Assembly: GCF_910592395.1 (NCBI RefSeq)
Contig: NC_088311.1
Coordinates: 14,882,501 to 14,946,500 of the forward strand
Length of the DNA stretch: 64,000 nt
Reading direction: 5' to 3'
Origin: Lineus longissimus
Taxonomy: Eukaryota; Nemertea; Pilidiophora; Heteronemertea; Lineidae
In this document: positions 8,813 through 22,400 of the stretch, one piece after another
Numbering within the stretch: position 1 is the first letter of the stretch
Layout: every line of letters starts with the position of its first letter
Notes under the pieces: model-generated
Told to the model about the DNA's origin: nothing
The model's input: the letters and a program-made list of their open reading frames with translations, nothing else
Databases searched by the model: none
Made by a program: the position numbers and the translations under genes

Positions 8813-8989
8813 TCAAGCTTGCATTCTACGTACCGCCCCCGAAATAGGTACACAAAGCTCATTCACTGTGGATGACCAATCGCTAGGCCTCACTATTGCG
8901 GCGTTCAAACTACTCGAGTGTTCCAGACCGTGTCTGGCGATTGGGTTTATGCAATCGGTGTTATTCAATCGGTCCATGTTCACTTCATA
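8813..8989 (-). pseudogene. Third PC4-like ORF, cut by the pogo transposon
   Basis: On the minus strand an open frame ends at 8813 and contains NAAIVRPSDWSSTVNEL, resembling the C-terminal helix of the neighbouring PC4-like ORFs. The pogo-type element begins at 8990. Across the element the same frame stays open to the right of 28043, where it encodes a hydrophobic segment, so the transposon appears to have landed in this ORF. This ancestral arrangement (hydrophobic segment, then PC4-like unit) resembles 8213-8623. Confidence 0.35.
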
Positions 8990-9311
8990 CAGGGTAACCC
9001 GAAAAAATACCCACGCGTTCCTTTCATAAAGTATGCATGATGATAAAACATCGCTGGTCGACATTTTCTCTACATTCGAGCGTGGTGTTTGGATCAAGAA
9101 TGTCCTTGCCTGTTGATTACTATTCGCAAGCAATAAAAATAACCCGCTGCAAAGAGATGACAAATACCTGGCGGAATTTTTTTGGGACAGGGCAATGCAT
9201 TTTTTATAAAACAGTGTGTCACGTGCCCTGTCGTGTCGGTTGCGTCTGCCCCAGGCCTTTATAAGCGACTGGTTAGCAGCTGACCATTCTCAAAGACGTA
9301 CCGAAGTGAAA

Positions 9312-10142
9312 ATGGACGATGAACATGCATTGCTGAAGAGAAGACGTAGATACTCGGTATCAAAGAAAATACGGTACCTGTCTGACCTCGAGGAAGCTAT
9401 ACTGAACAGGACCGTGACCAGCATGACAGAATTTGCGACCCTCCACAGAATTCCAGTACAGACGATGAAGCGATGGAACTTGGCGGAACTGCAACGGCAA
9501 GCACGCGAGGGGCGTGGCAGTGATCGAACGGTCCACGAAAAAGACGTTGGGCGCTGGCCAGTGGTAGAGGAAAGATTGCACCAGTGGTTTGGGCAACTAC
9601 GCGACAGAAAGTTACCAGTCTCTGTCAAAGACATTCAGGAAAAGGCCCTGACATCATTCGAGACTTGGTGGAATGAGCTTCCAGAAGAACAGAGACAAGA
9701 CCTCATCGAGAGTAGACCCCAACACCATGACTTCCATGCATCTGCTGGATGGTTTGAATGTTTTATGGCCAGAAAGAGAATCTCCCTGCGAAAGGTCAAC
9801 AAAAACAGCACAGCCATACCCGCAGATGCTGCAAATCGTATCCAAGTATTCCGTGACAACGTGATGGAGACTATCGAGCAGTTTGACCTTGCTATGCGCT
9901 TCCTGTTCAACATGGACCAAACGTTTTCACTTTTTGAGTTTCGTCCGATGTACACAGCCAACAACACAGGAGCCAATTCGGTAAATGTGCGCACGCCAAG
10001 ATCTAATACCAAATTGGGCTGTACGGTAATCCTCACCATCACTGCCACGGGAGGAAAACTCCCAGCACACGTTACATTTCCCCGGAGAGGTTTCGTTAGA
10101 CAACTCGCTGCGCTACAGGAAGGGAAATTGCCAGACAACGTC
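9312..10142 (+). pseudogene. pogo-type transposase, N-terminal part
   Basis: The start at 9312 (MDDEHALLKRRRRYS) gives a basic N-terminus with a helix-turn-helix (YLSDLEEAILNRTVTSMTEF), then a CENP-B-like second DNA-binding region. The first catalytic Asp of a DDE_1 domain follows in FNMDQTFSLFEF. The frame is open until AACGTC at 10137-10142, where the Ginger-like transposon begins. It resumes in register at 27197 if one copy of the duplicated hexamer is counted. An upstream in-frame start near 9216 exists but lacks domain support. Confidence 0.85.
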
Positions 10143-10271
10143 TGTCACTCTCCTAACAAGACGGGATTCCTAAAAAATCGGTTTTTCAGCTCCAAAAGAA
10201 ACGGTGGCCGCGCCTAAAAGATCGGTAATTTTTCGCTCCTAACGAAACGGTGCCGCTCCAAAAGAAACGGC
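10143..10271 (+). repeat. Left TIR of the Ginger-like element
   Basis: The TIR is itself a series of six degenerate units of about 16 bases ending in CGG, such as GCTCCAAAAGAAACGG and GCTCCTAACGAAACGG. They probably mark repeated transposase binding sites. It matches 27063-27190 with a few substitutions and one extra A. Confidence 0.9.
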
Positions 10272-10517
10272 GAGCATGCGCATATTCAATTGATGACGTC
10301 ATTCGGAATCAAGATAGATTGCAAAGCACGTGTTTACTTTCCGCGAATGTTTAATGTTTAAAGTTATGATTCGATATTTCTATTTTGGCCTTACTTTAGG
10401 CCTAATTTTGAATGCGCCTTTATTGGTCAACAGTTCCGAGGTAAGTAAAAGACTGTGATAGGCTAGAAGACGAGACTTTTATGCATCGCACAAGTAAAGA
10501 ATCTGCTGGGGTATCTA

Positions 10518-12061
10518 CCCATTTCGCCTTAACCTTATTCGCCTTATCCAATTTTGCCTTCTCCCATTTAGCCTTCTCCTAACTTGCCTTTTCTCAATTC
10601 GCCTTCTACGATTTCGCCATCGTCTTATCTCGCCTTTGTTCCAATTGGCCTTCTTCCTAACTCGCCTTCCTCTCATCTTGCCTCATCCTAGTTTGCCTTT
10701 TCTTATTTTGCCTTTGTCCTATTCTGCCTTGGTTCCATCCTGCTTTATCTCATCTTACCTTTTCTTGATTGACCTTTGTGTCAATTCGCCTTCTTCCCAT
10801 TTTGCCTTCTCCCGTTTCGCCATATCTCACCTCGCCTTTTATCAATCCGCCTTCGTTAAGCAAAGGGTCTATTATTCGCAGGGGGGGGGGGGGGCAGTGT
10901 TTTGAGTAGTTTAATGATTCTGTTCAAAAAAACTTTGGAACTTGTATTATCTCATGCTAAGTTATAGAATTGCTGTGAATGAAGAACATCAAACGTACCA
11001 AAACCATCTAAAGGGAACACTGCGTGGGACGTTCTTGAGAGCTAACTCGTTCTGTGAGAAGGCCTCATAATTCCCCAATGATCAAAGGAATACATCTTCC
11101 AGATTGCTGGATTTGAGTAGGCCTATTGACCATAGTCCATAATAAAGAACTTCAGAAGCACTCACACTTTGAAAGATCAATAAAATACTTAGCACCCCCA
11201 TCCCTCCTATATTGTACCAGGTCACAAGTCTTACTCATCAAAGAATGCCAAAACACTATGCCAAAATATTTCCATGAAAGACTTGGAAAACTCTAAGATT
11301 TGACAAACATGGGTAAAGATAATAAGTTGGTTTTGGAGATACATGTAAGCTTACATGTAGATGGTTCAGAAGTTATGAAGATTTGAAAATATTGGTAATT
11401 AAGCAACAGCCTTGGGTAGGGTACCAAAACATAATTCGTGGAAACACTCTTATATGAAGACTGGCCCCACAAACATGGGTAAAAGAGACAAAAGTCTTTT
11501 GTAATATGGTATGTAATGTAATATGACTATAATGGCTGAGAAGTTATCTACACTTGTAATTTTGGCAATGTCCACCGGGTTTTGGTTAGGGGTACCCCCG
11601 AATGGACCCTAGAAGCCCTTCAACACTGTTGAAGACACTTTCATATGAAAGATTGACTCAACAAACATGGGTAAAGACACCAAGTTTGTTGCAAAGTAGG
11701 AAGAAGGCGAAATGGGAAGAAGGCGAAATGATACAAAGGCGGGGCGGCTAAAGGCGAGATAGGATGAAGGCGAATTTGGACAAAGGTAAATTAGGACAAG
11801 GTGAAATAGGAGAAGGCAGATTAAGACAATGGCAAACAGAGACGAAGGCAAGAATGGATAAGGCAACTTGTGATAAGGCAAGATAAAACAGAGGCAAAAT
11901 AGCATAAGGCGAAAAATGAAAAGGCGAAAAAAGACAAAGGCGAGATAGAATAAGGCGGATTGGGAAGAGGCAAAATTGGAAAAGGCGAAATAGGAGAAGG
12001 CGAAATGTATATTTTTTAAAGGCAAAATGGGAAAAGGCGAAAAAAGACAAGGCGAAATGGG
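10518..12061. mobile_element. Fold-back element with TTCGCCTT-type satellite arms
   Basis: From 10518 to about 10860 the plus strand is a string of degenerate units of 10-25 bases built on ATTTCGCCTT. From about 11700 to 12061 the same kind of unit appears inverted (AAGGCGAAAT). The outer ends mirror each other (CCCATTTCGCCTT and AAGGCGAAATGGG). About 840 bases of unique DNA separate the arms. This is the structure of a fold-back transposon. A G-run lies at about 10880-10894. Apparent ORFs are repeat artefacts. Confidence 0.65.
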
Positions 12062-12385
12062 CATGAACCTCTGCTGGTCATCTCTTGCCCAAGGCACCTG
12101 TAATGTAGCCTTATATACAGTTACATTGTGTACAAGCAGTACTAACAGAGGATTTGGCTATGTAATTACATATATGGGCTCCATTGCATGATAGTGTATG
12201 TTGTAGGCTTAAGTTGCTGCATCTCTTGAGCCGCTCTTGAGTTTTACCAGGTATTACTTCTCAGGCATATATAGGGCCGTTTAGACGCTTCCCAAGAAAA
12301 CTGCATTCGGATCCGATCGGATCGAACCCATTCCAGAACGAATGGGGTCTCATTAAAATGTACCCGTTTAGACATCCTGACAATA

Positions 12386-13440
12386 TAAAGCCATTTCAAT
12401 GAAACAGGCGTACTTCAAAAAGGTACCCCGGGTCTTCTGGTTTATGAAGTCATTCCTTAGGCCTATCTTATTGAATAAAATTGTATGTTGATGCAGCATT
12501 TCAAAGGTTTTGTCTTCTGATACTTTGTCTTTTTTTCAGGATGAAAAAGATGAAAGATGTCGTGGCTCAAGCGTTATACTTGATGATATATATGACTTAC
12601 TGATGGCTCTATTGAAGAATGAAAAAAAAGTGAAATGGTCTGACACTTTAAATTCTAAAGTTAGTCTCTCTGCTTACAGACGCTTTAAGTCAGGAAAGAA
12701 TTTGTGTCGTCTTCATCATAATCCAATGACTGGCAAGGAGGAATGGCTGTTGCTGGAGTCCAGTACGGGTCTTATTGTACCAAGGGAATCGCAAGTTCGT
12801 GACATTGTTGATAGATTCTATAAGGATAATAAAGGTGGCGGAGCAAAAACCTTGTCCAAGAAAATTGGTTGTTTGTATGCTGGACTGGGAGAGAAGCTTA
12901 GGCCTACCCGCCAACATTTAAGCTCGCTTGGACACCAGTATGAGAGAAATCCCTCTTTCAAAAATGAAGCTCCTCTTCGGTCGATCCAATCGCATCAGCC
13001 GATGGAAAGGTGTCAAATAGACCTTGTTGAATTTTCTAAGATCCCTGTGACAATCGATGATAAAACATTTAAGTACGTTATGTCGGTAATTGACATTTTT
13101 TCCCGCTTTATTTGGATTCGTCCAATTCAATCAAAATCTGCGGACAATGTGGCCAACGAACTTTTCCCCATCTTTATGGAATACGGTGCGCCCAGAATTT
13201 TTCAGAGTGACCGGGGTGGTGAATTCAAAAATGTTGTTACCACCCTCTGCAAGCTGTTGAACGTGAAAATCATTCACAGCAGTGCGTACAATCCTCAATC
13301 ACAAGGAAAGGTAGGTCACGTTTTTCAAGAAGGAACCAACAAATCATTTCAGTTCAGTTTCAGCGGGACTTGATGTACGCTTGGAGTAATAACCTTGACT
13401 ACTCCAAGCTGTACGCTAACCATCATTCATTCAAAATACA
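12386..13440 (+). repeat. Second copy of the 1-1055 repeat
   Basis: It is identical to 1-1055 apart from one base. Here it sits in its natural context as an internal exon with flanking intron of the Ginger-like transposase gene, so this is the parental arrangement and the copy at the window's left edge is the truncated one. Confidence 0.9.
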
Positions 13441-16400
13441 CAGTTTACATAAAGACATCATTAAAATATCACAATGTATTAAGCCGGAATTCATGGGTAT
13501 ACGGCTCGTGCAGTGCATTACTTTTGGTTTAGTCCAGTGTTTGCAATTGTACTTGCTAGGATTAGTATGTTGTTAGCCGACGGGCTGCTTTAAACTCAGT
13601 CAACACCTTTTGTGAATGTAAAACTCAATGACTGTATACATATGGCAAGCCAAAGCGGAATTTATTCAAGACTTTAGAATTACTATTCAAGAAGTTAAAT
13701 ATAAGTTCAAGAAGGAAATATATGTTCAAGACTAAAATATGTTCAACCTTGAATCAAATGTTTTCAACCTTGAATAAGATATGTTCAACCTTGAATCAAA
13801 TATGTTCAACCTTGAATAAAATATGTCCAACCTTGAACAAAATATATTCAACCTTGCATAAAATATGTCCAACCTTGAACAAAATATATTCAACCTTGCA
13901 TAAAATATGTCCAACCTTGAACAAAATATATTCAACCTTGAACAAAATATATTCAAGACTCACGTGACCATATTCAAGACTCACGTGACCATATTCAAGA
14001 CGCACGTGACCACAAAATTGATGACGTAGTTGCTCATGTTTTGATGCTTTACGGACTTTCCCGAACCCGCGTCTGGACTTTCCCGAACCCATGGTACTTG
14101 TGTTGCGTTTCGGAGCTCGAATTGTTCGCACGAGGTTTTGACACATGTTTGACAGGTGTTTGACATATGATTTGATTTGATTTGATTTGACATCGATTAT
14201 GGACAAGGACAGAATCAATTTACTGGCTCATGCCAGTAATTTCGAGGATCTGCTGCGGGATCTGCGGAATTCGGCGACGGGTGCTCCCTCAGAAATGAGG
14301 GAGCTCATTCAGCAGGTTGTCGCCCACCCTGTTGTAGAGCAGTTGCGGCCACACAATGCGGCCACCACAGACAGGTTGCTAGGGGTGAACCTTGGGCTCG
14401 GCCAACCCGGTGCCTCATCCGCCTTGCCATCATCCGCCTTGCCATCAGCCTTTCCATCATCCGCCTTGCCATCATCAACCCATACCCATCAGAATGTCAA
14501 CGAAGAGATGGCAAGGATGTTCACCCCTACTGGTGGGTTTCGTGGGAAGAAGAGAAGGGTCCCCGGAACAGCAGCAGCAGCTGCTGGAAGTGCAGCCGCG
14601 GCTTTGGCCCAAAAGAAGGTGAAAGGTGAGTGTTTTTTAAGCGTTTAGCCCTACTGTTGTTCAGCTAGGCCTATCATGCACCCCACTGCTTTCATAGTAC
14701 GCTGACTATGTACAAGGGCTCAAGAGGTAAGAGGCCTATAGACATACCAACCATTTGTGTGAGAACTGAGATGATAGGCCTAGAATGCAATTCAGCATCG
14801 GCAATGGTTTGATATTGCAGTGTCTCGTGAAATCGAGGAGGTCGGCCAAGGCCTACATCCATATAGTCGCTAGGCTATAAGGCCCGGGATGAGGCCTTTC
14901 AGTGGTTCAATAAACTATGATTAGTAAAAAATAATGATGTCTATCATATTTCAGTGACGGTGCGAAAGAGAACAAAGGACGTTGTCCTACTGGATTCTGG
15001 CATGACTTCCAAGCCCACAGACAAGGAAGTTCTATACAACGCTGGCCGTGTGGCCAATTGCGTTGTCTTTTCAACGGACATGACCTCCCAGCAAGTGGAG
15101 GATCTTATCCTCTCCTTGTTCTGGGACAAGCTTGAAAAATTTCCAAAACCTAAGTAAGTTCACCTATTATTTGTGGTATGGTTACAGCTCCACAGATTCA
15201 GAATCTGTGCAGCCTTCAATATGAGTTTGACTGTTTGTTTTATGATTTCAGATTCATCTTTGTGAAGGCGGAGAGAAATAAAATTTTCCGGCCGAATATG
15301 CCAATAGGCACGAAATTTGATGGACAGACAGTCCTCAATCTGTGTGGACAGGGGGTGGTCAATGTAATGGCCAGCGGCCAAATAAAGGATGGCTTTGACC
15401 CAACCCTTTATCAGAATGTCCAGGTACGTATAATTAATTGTGCTGGTAATTACTCAGATGTTTGCCACTACTAGCAGCCGTATTAACTGGCAAGTTCATT
15501 TGCCCTTTGAAATTATGCAATCTGCATGAATGAACAAAGGAGACAGTTGGTATTCATTGTTTTTTTCTCAGTCCTGGAGCTTCTTCAAAAGCAAAGCAAA
15601 ACATTGATTTATTAGTCTGTCCATGTACTATTCAACTTTCAGGACTTTGTCAGTGACAATGATGAGGAGGAGTTGCCAGTGGCATTCCCGGATCAACAGT
15701 TACCATCTATAGTTGCCCGAGGAAATTTGGGACGAAGTTTGCCCTCCTCAGTTTCTCCCCAGGTGATTAATATCCAGCGAAGGTAGGTGGAACTGAATCC
15801 TAAGGCAAACCAGATCATCTGGCATGGTAGACGGTCATTTTCATTGTCAAGTTAACACAGCCTTTCTGTTTATGGTCAGTCGGGAATACAGTCACCAAAT
15901 TTAGAACTCTCAGCATGTAGAATCAGTTAACTTTCTCAGTAATCCTGCATGATGTTACCACCTTTTCTGGAAACTATGGAACAACTTGGATGAGGAGGTC
16001 GCCAATTTAGAATGCCTCTCCATCTTCACAAAAGCCAAATACCGGTAGGCCTACCCAGATGGATGGTTCCTTGGACATACACTTACAGAAAGACCTTAGG
16101 CATAAATGACATCAGCTCATTTGATTGAAATTAATCTTTCAGTGATAGGAGAATACCACTGACAGGACCTACATGTACAACAGATGTCCCTTCAGTTAAT
16201 AGAGGAACATACAGGTAGGTACTTTTTTGCAAACATGTAATTGTATGCGTGAATTGCAGCTGCAAGTTAGTAGATCTTTTGAAAGCATTTTGGGTGACTA
16301 AATCAGCATACATGTAGTTACATTTACTAGTGGATTAATTTGTGGATATCATCGATGGAACTTTAATTAGTTCTGATTTTTTCTGCAGACTGCATTCAGT

Positions 16401-19400
16401 TATATGACACATGCTTCATCAATGAGAATTGTGTTAATCCTGGTCAAATGATCTGACTTTTCACTTTCTTTTTTCCAAAATAAAACCCTTCTTTTCGCCA
16501 TCTATAGCCAGTATGTTGACTTGAATGTTCATCAAGAGGATGATGATGATGATGGAGATAGAGAGGATGATGAACTAAACCAGGCTATAAGAGCCTCTCT
16601 TGAAGATAGAAACAAGTGAGTACCCTTCTACCATCTTTGTGACCATAGAATGTTCTGATAATGTCCTATATTTACTGATTGGGGGTTAGCAGAAATAACG
16701 TGACTTCAAACCATGCAATTCAGCATTATACTGGTATGAAAAGAAAACCTTCTAATTTCAGAATTGATGACACTACTACAATTAGAGATGAACTCGTGCT
16801 ACTTCAGAGCCAAATAGACGATGACAAGACATCAAAGTTTAACGTCAACAGACGAGACGTGTTTGATGGGGCAAAAATTGGCTTTCGAAGGAAGTCGTAT
16901 AGCCCCTTCGATGGAATGTCGGTTGTTTTTACGGATGGCAAGAAAGGCGAGGGGGCTATCGACATTGGTGGACCAAAAAGAGAATTCCTTCGTCTCTTAA
17001 TGGCCAGTCTGCAAGGTCATAAGGTCTTTGAAGGACCACAAGACCGTAAAGTGCTGGCTCTGTCTGCCTCTGGTGAGTAAGTCTAACACAACATATATGT
17101 AGGTGTCCTGCAAGCTTAGCTATCAAAAACCACCAAAGATGAAAACATGTCTCTGTGTAGATGCTGATTACCCTTAAGCTGATAGTGTATCAGGTCAGTG
17201 TAACATGGCATCACAGTGCATTTTAGATTTAAGATCATCTAAAAATCTTTGTCTGTTAAATTTTTGTAACTCAAACTTTTTAGGCTAAGGTCCAGCGACG
17301 AGCACGGTCTGTTTTATTTATTGAATCACCCTAACCTTACCACATGAATCTTGATATTATTTCCAGCTCTCTCTGACGGGGATTACCAGTTGGCTGGGCG
17401 GATGATTGCCGTCTCAGTCATACACGGTGGCCCACCCCCTGGCTTTTTTAGCCCAACCCTCTACGACTGTGTCGCATATGACCATGACAGACGACAAGAT
17501 CCAACAATTGAGGATGTGGCAGACCTAGAAGTACGCAAACAGCTCGAAAAGGTTAGTCCAGCAGCAGGATTCTGTGCAGCTGTCAAGTTGAAGCCCAGAT
17601 TATTTGGGAGTTAGGGACTCAACATGTCTCGACTACCACACATTTTAAGACAACAAAGAATTAGCTCCAAGCCCCTAAGAAAATTGAAATGTACAGTACA
17701 TGTAGTTCGTCATAGCATGATGGCAAAACCCAATCTCTGAAGAGTTACCATTTATAAAAAATTTGAAGGTTTCCTGTTCATCTTGACTCAATCTACTAGT
17801 AATACATTGGCAATTTTTGCAGATAAGAGAAGCAAGAGATATTGAGACACTTCAAGAAGCAGTCACCGAAGCCTCTTCTTTCCTTAGTTTGGCTGGTTGT
17901 CTAATCCCAATTAGGAGTGTTAATGACAGGGAGACAATCACTAAAGCAGCTGTTGCCTTCTATGTTGTGGGACGTGTCCAGTCGTGCTTGGAATGGTAAG
18001 TTAGACAGATGAGGCAATGATATGGGTTGTGACATGTCATTTTAAGCAACTGCAGTAGAACCTCTCCATGAAGGACACCCTTGGGACTGGCAAATGCTGT
18101 CCTTCGTAGAGAGGTGTCCTGAATACAGAGGTGAAATTGAATACAAATGACCACTGTCCTAAATAGAGGGGGTATGGTCTCATCACTTGGTATACCAAAG
18201 GAAAATTAAAAATTATACTATATTTTTCAGCTTCAAAGATGGCTTAAGGACTTTGGGGTTGTTGGCCACTGTCCGACAACACCCAACATTGTTTAAGGAC
18301 ATTTTCTGTCATCAGCCAAGCCCATTGACAGGTAAGGACGACAAGGAATTATACATATTTTTCGTCTTATTCGAAGGGTTGTGAAGAGACAGGATTATTA
18401 AGTTAATTGTGTTGTGAATGGTTGATGTAACTATATCATTTTGTTATGCTTATCTACTTTTAACAGCTGAGAGTGTTGAGGATATTTTCAAATTCCAACT
18501 CGCGGAAAAGGATTCAAACAAATACGACACTGATCTCAAAGTAAACGGATGGTGGAGAGACTTCCTCCAAGATGTCCAAGGTATGATCAGTATTTATTCT
18601 CCTAAAATATCTGTGACAAGTCACTCTAGGCTACATGTACCTTGTATGCTTTTATGATTTGACACAAATACCGGTATCTAAATAAGACGAAATCTGTATT
18701 ATAGCCTACCGTAGTTATTATTTGAAGTCTGGATTCATGGCAAAATATGTACTGCAAATGCATGACTGTTGGCAATTTCTACATGAATGAATTCATACGG
18801 CCCTGGATTTTGAACCAGTGGAATGGACTGAAGAATCAAACACAGTCAATACGTATCCCAACACACTGCATTGTTATGAAGCACTCTAATGAAAGTGTTT
18901 TTTTCAGAGGGAGATGCAGAAGAGGAGAAGATTAGCATTAGCCTTTCAGACATTTTAATATTCGGCACCGGAGCAGCTCAAGTGCCGCCATTGGGCTTCA
19001 TGCCCATCCCTTCAATTGAACTGTCATATCAAGCTCCTGTTGATCCGGTAACAAAAAAAACCCTGACGCACTTCCCTACCTCTAATACGTGCGCCAACTT
19101 GTTGCGGCTGCCTGCTACCCCGTATTATAGTACCTTCAAGGAAAACATGGTGTTGGGAATTGCCTGTTCCCCTGGATTTGGATTTGCCTGAGTTGTTCCA
19201 ATGATACCTTTGACAGACCTACTATCAAGGATGACTGAATGCCTTTGTCTTCAAAATCATATGGTGCATTCTGAACTTTTAGAGGAAACAAACATGGACC
19301 ATTTCAGTTCCTCCGTCTTGTTTGCTTCAGCAACCCTGTCCAAACCTTGGGGTAAACTGAAGATTCTCTTGTGCCCTTTGTGATTTTCATTGTTTTTCAG

Positions 19401-22400
19401 CAGACAAGAAATTAAAGAACACACTATTTGGAAATACCTTGACGCTCTACATTGGAGATAGCAAAACTGAGATTAGATAGGATCTTTCTGCTGCCTTTTT
19501 TTTTGAAATTATATTTTTTTAATGCTGGTGAAATTATGTTCAGTTTGGTGTTCTTTCTTCTCTGTTGCTTCATGCCTCCATGTTAGTCAATTCGCATGGT
19601 GAGCTGAGTCTGAGGCTTCACTCTGATTTGGACACAGTGAGTCAAGTTAAAGTTAAAACAAAGAATATATATTTTTCACAAATGCATCTTTATTGTTATT
19701 TCTTCTTTGGGCAAGAATACATGATGTCTGTCCAATTGCCTTAAAAAAGAACAATGTACACTGTCAAATCAACCATGATTGTTGATTTGACGATTAACAA
19801 TCTCCACAGCGGACAAGAACAAATTTGCACCAAAGTAGCCATCATCTGCAAGGGGATCAACTTCGGTCTGGAGTTGTAACACAGTGTCTTCGGATAAATC
19901 AAATGGCAGTTCAGGAACTTGTACATTGTTGTTAGTTTGAATGTCTGGCACAGGACCATCTTCGTCCACGGTGTTGATGAGGTCCAAATCGAATGCATCA
20001 TTATGAACCATCATACCCCTAAGGAAAAGCATGTTGGGAGTATTATGCTTCTCTGTTCGAACTGGATGATTATTCCATTGGTTACGGAATTCATCAAGGG
20101 CTCTGTTTATGCGCGGCACAAAAATGTATCTTAAAGCGGAGATGTGTACTGGGTTGTACCTGTCTGCCAAACCTGTATGTTCCATATTGTCAAATAGTTC
20201 AATAAAGAATGAGTTGTCATTCTGTCCAACATCACGCCAAAGCCTTTCGATGCGCTGGTTATGAGTGGACAATCCGGTTATCACACTCCCTCTGTAGAGT
20301 CCTTTGTTACTCAACATGTAGCGTGCAACAAGCACATTTTCAGTCCCATAATCTGTACGTACACGTGACGGGCAGCCATAGGCTTGAACTGCATCAGCAA
20401 AACATTCCAAGACAACAGATGAGCGGTTGGTGTTTGAACAACGTAGATACGTGCAGAGTCTCGAGAAGCCGTCAATTCCCCCATGAATGACAAAGCCCCA
20501 AGGATCAATCAGCTTGTGATTGCCATCGATATGCCTGAAAAAAAAAGACTAGTGTAACAATTACAAATATAATACCAAACCTTAGTTCTTACATTATTCA
20601 CCTGTGTTTGTGAACCTTTCGTATTGATTGATATTATTACTCGACAAATACTGAATGCTTAATGTATACATGTACATGTAAGGCAACTTCAATTATCCGA
20701 GAGTGCACCAGTTTGTAAAAATACTGCAATGTATGTATATTAAATTTCTCATGTTGTGGTCGGTACATGTAGGCCCAACTCAGTTTTCAGTCATGGCAAT
20801 AGGATTGATTCAGTAAACAAAGAGCCTACCATATGTAATTAGGATGTGGAACACTGTAATGTCTCCGGTAAATCACACATCTTCGACGAAGTGCTCTACC
20901 AACAGGATCCACTCGAGCAAGACTATCCCTGACTCGCTGTCGCTGAATTTTGTATCCTGTTAAATTGAACAATTCAAAGAATCTCTTTAAATATTGGCCT
21001 TGACTGGAGGTTAAGTGCTCAAAAAGTACAATGTAGTACTCTGACATGGTGACAGACTATAATAAATTGCATCATTTCATCTTGCAAAGTTTGCGTGCAA
21101 TCAACCATTGTAATTCTAAGTATAATCACTTAAGGGCCATGGGACCATTAGGCCAGAGTTTAATCAGTTGCAAATTAGCTGAAGGAAACTATAAGTTCTT
21201 AAAACAACCTAAATTCTAATTTTGTACGAAACATTAACTAACCTCGTGATCGAAGAGCACCCATCATTAATGTTTCCCCACAAACAGTAGTCACTTTCAT
21301 TATTGCAGTCACAATTTCATCCAGTTCATTGTTAGTGATTTCAGAATATTCTAAATCACAATCAAGAAACTCATAGCTCTGTCGTCTATTCCTCAGTGTC
21401 CTCTCACTCACTCCAATCATACTGGCAATTGACCTCCAATTAAACCCAGCATCCCTCAAAGACTGTACAGTCACAGGGTTGATTTGAATACTGGGCCATC
21501 CACTTGGCCGATTGCCACACTGGTTTTCATCATTTAAACATGGAGCCCCACTGACGACGGAAAAATTTGAATTACAGTTTCTAGGGCCAATTTCACTCAT
21601 GAGATGATAAATCTTTAATTCAAATTTTTCCCTCAATGCTAAAAGCTGGGCCAGTACTGCACACACAAGTTTGGTAAATTGGGCAAGATCGGCCTGTTTG
21701 GCTAAATCCTGTTCCTCATTCATGAGATCATATGCACGCCAGAAAATAACATTTGTAGTTCTGATCTGTTCTTCAAGCTGTCGACGGTACTGTTCTGCAA
21801 CATTGATGTCGTGTGTGGAGGATTGGGGATAGGCCTCAGCAACGAATCGAACAAGTGCCAACCAAAAGTCAGAAACTGGCCTCGGACCCAAAGCGCGATC
21901 AGCATTTCCTCTTGGCATGGTTGGCTGGACAGTGGCTTCATCAAGTTAACATTCTGTGAACTGAAAGAGGAAATATTTTAGAATAACAAATTGGTACAAT
22001 TTAGCTCAAAACATGCTTGGTTAAAACTGATAGGCCGAAGATGATCATTTATATAAGCAGATAAGCAAGAATTTAACCTTGTTATAAATACCGTGGATAT
22101 ACGTTTGTATACCGGTATTGGGAGTGAGAATATGAACATACATAGGGGCCGGGGATAGTTGTAGGCCAACAGATAAGGCCTTATCCTGATTGAAATGGTA
22201 TTTGCTAAATTCATGGTATACCCATACCGTCACCACACCGTGGTGTTGTAGACTGTAGGCCTACCTGACACCACACATGCGCGAGGTATGTTGGGTTGGT
22301 TATACTTCTTCTTCACCTTCGGGTACTTGGAATGACCGTCTGTGGATGTATAATTTCCGAGGGGGATGTGTGCGCAAGTAGACATGGAGGCCTACATGTA

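Noticed and set aside
8511-9029. Plus-strand 172-aa ORF
   Set aside because: It crosses the pogo transposon border at 8990 and is antisense to the PC4-like ORFs. Low-complexity composition, no motif.
9037-9311. Earlier start for the pogo transposase or a separate upstream ORF
   Set aside because: The codons before 9312 show no domain and include the element's left flank. The basic DNA-binding region begins just after 9312.
10636-10905. Hydrophobic Leu/Phe/Ser-rich ORFs in 10636-10905 and 11609-12097
   Set aside because: They are translations of the TTCGCCTT-type fold-back arms. No gene structure.
13722-13967. Repetitive ORFs in the IS3EU-like TIRs (also 22804-23102)
   Set aside because: They are translations of the 21-22-bp tandem units, open on both strands for that reason.
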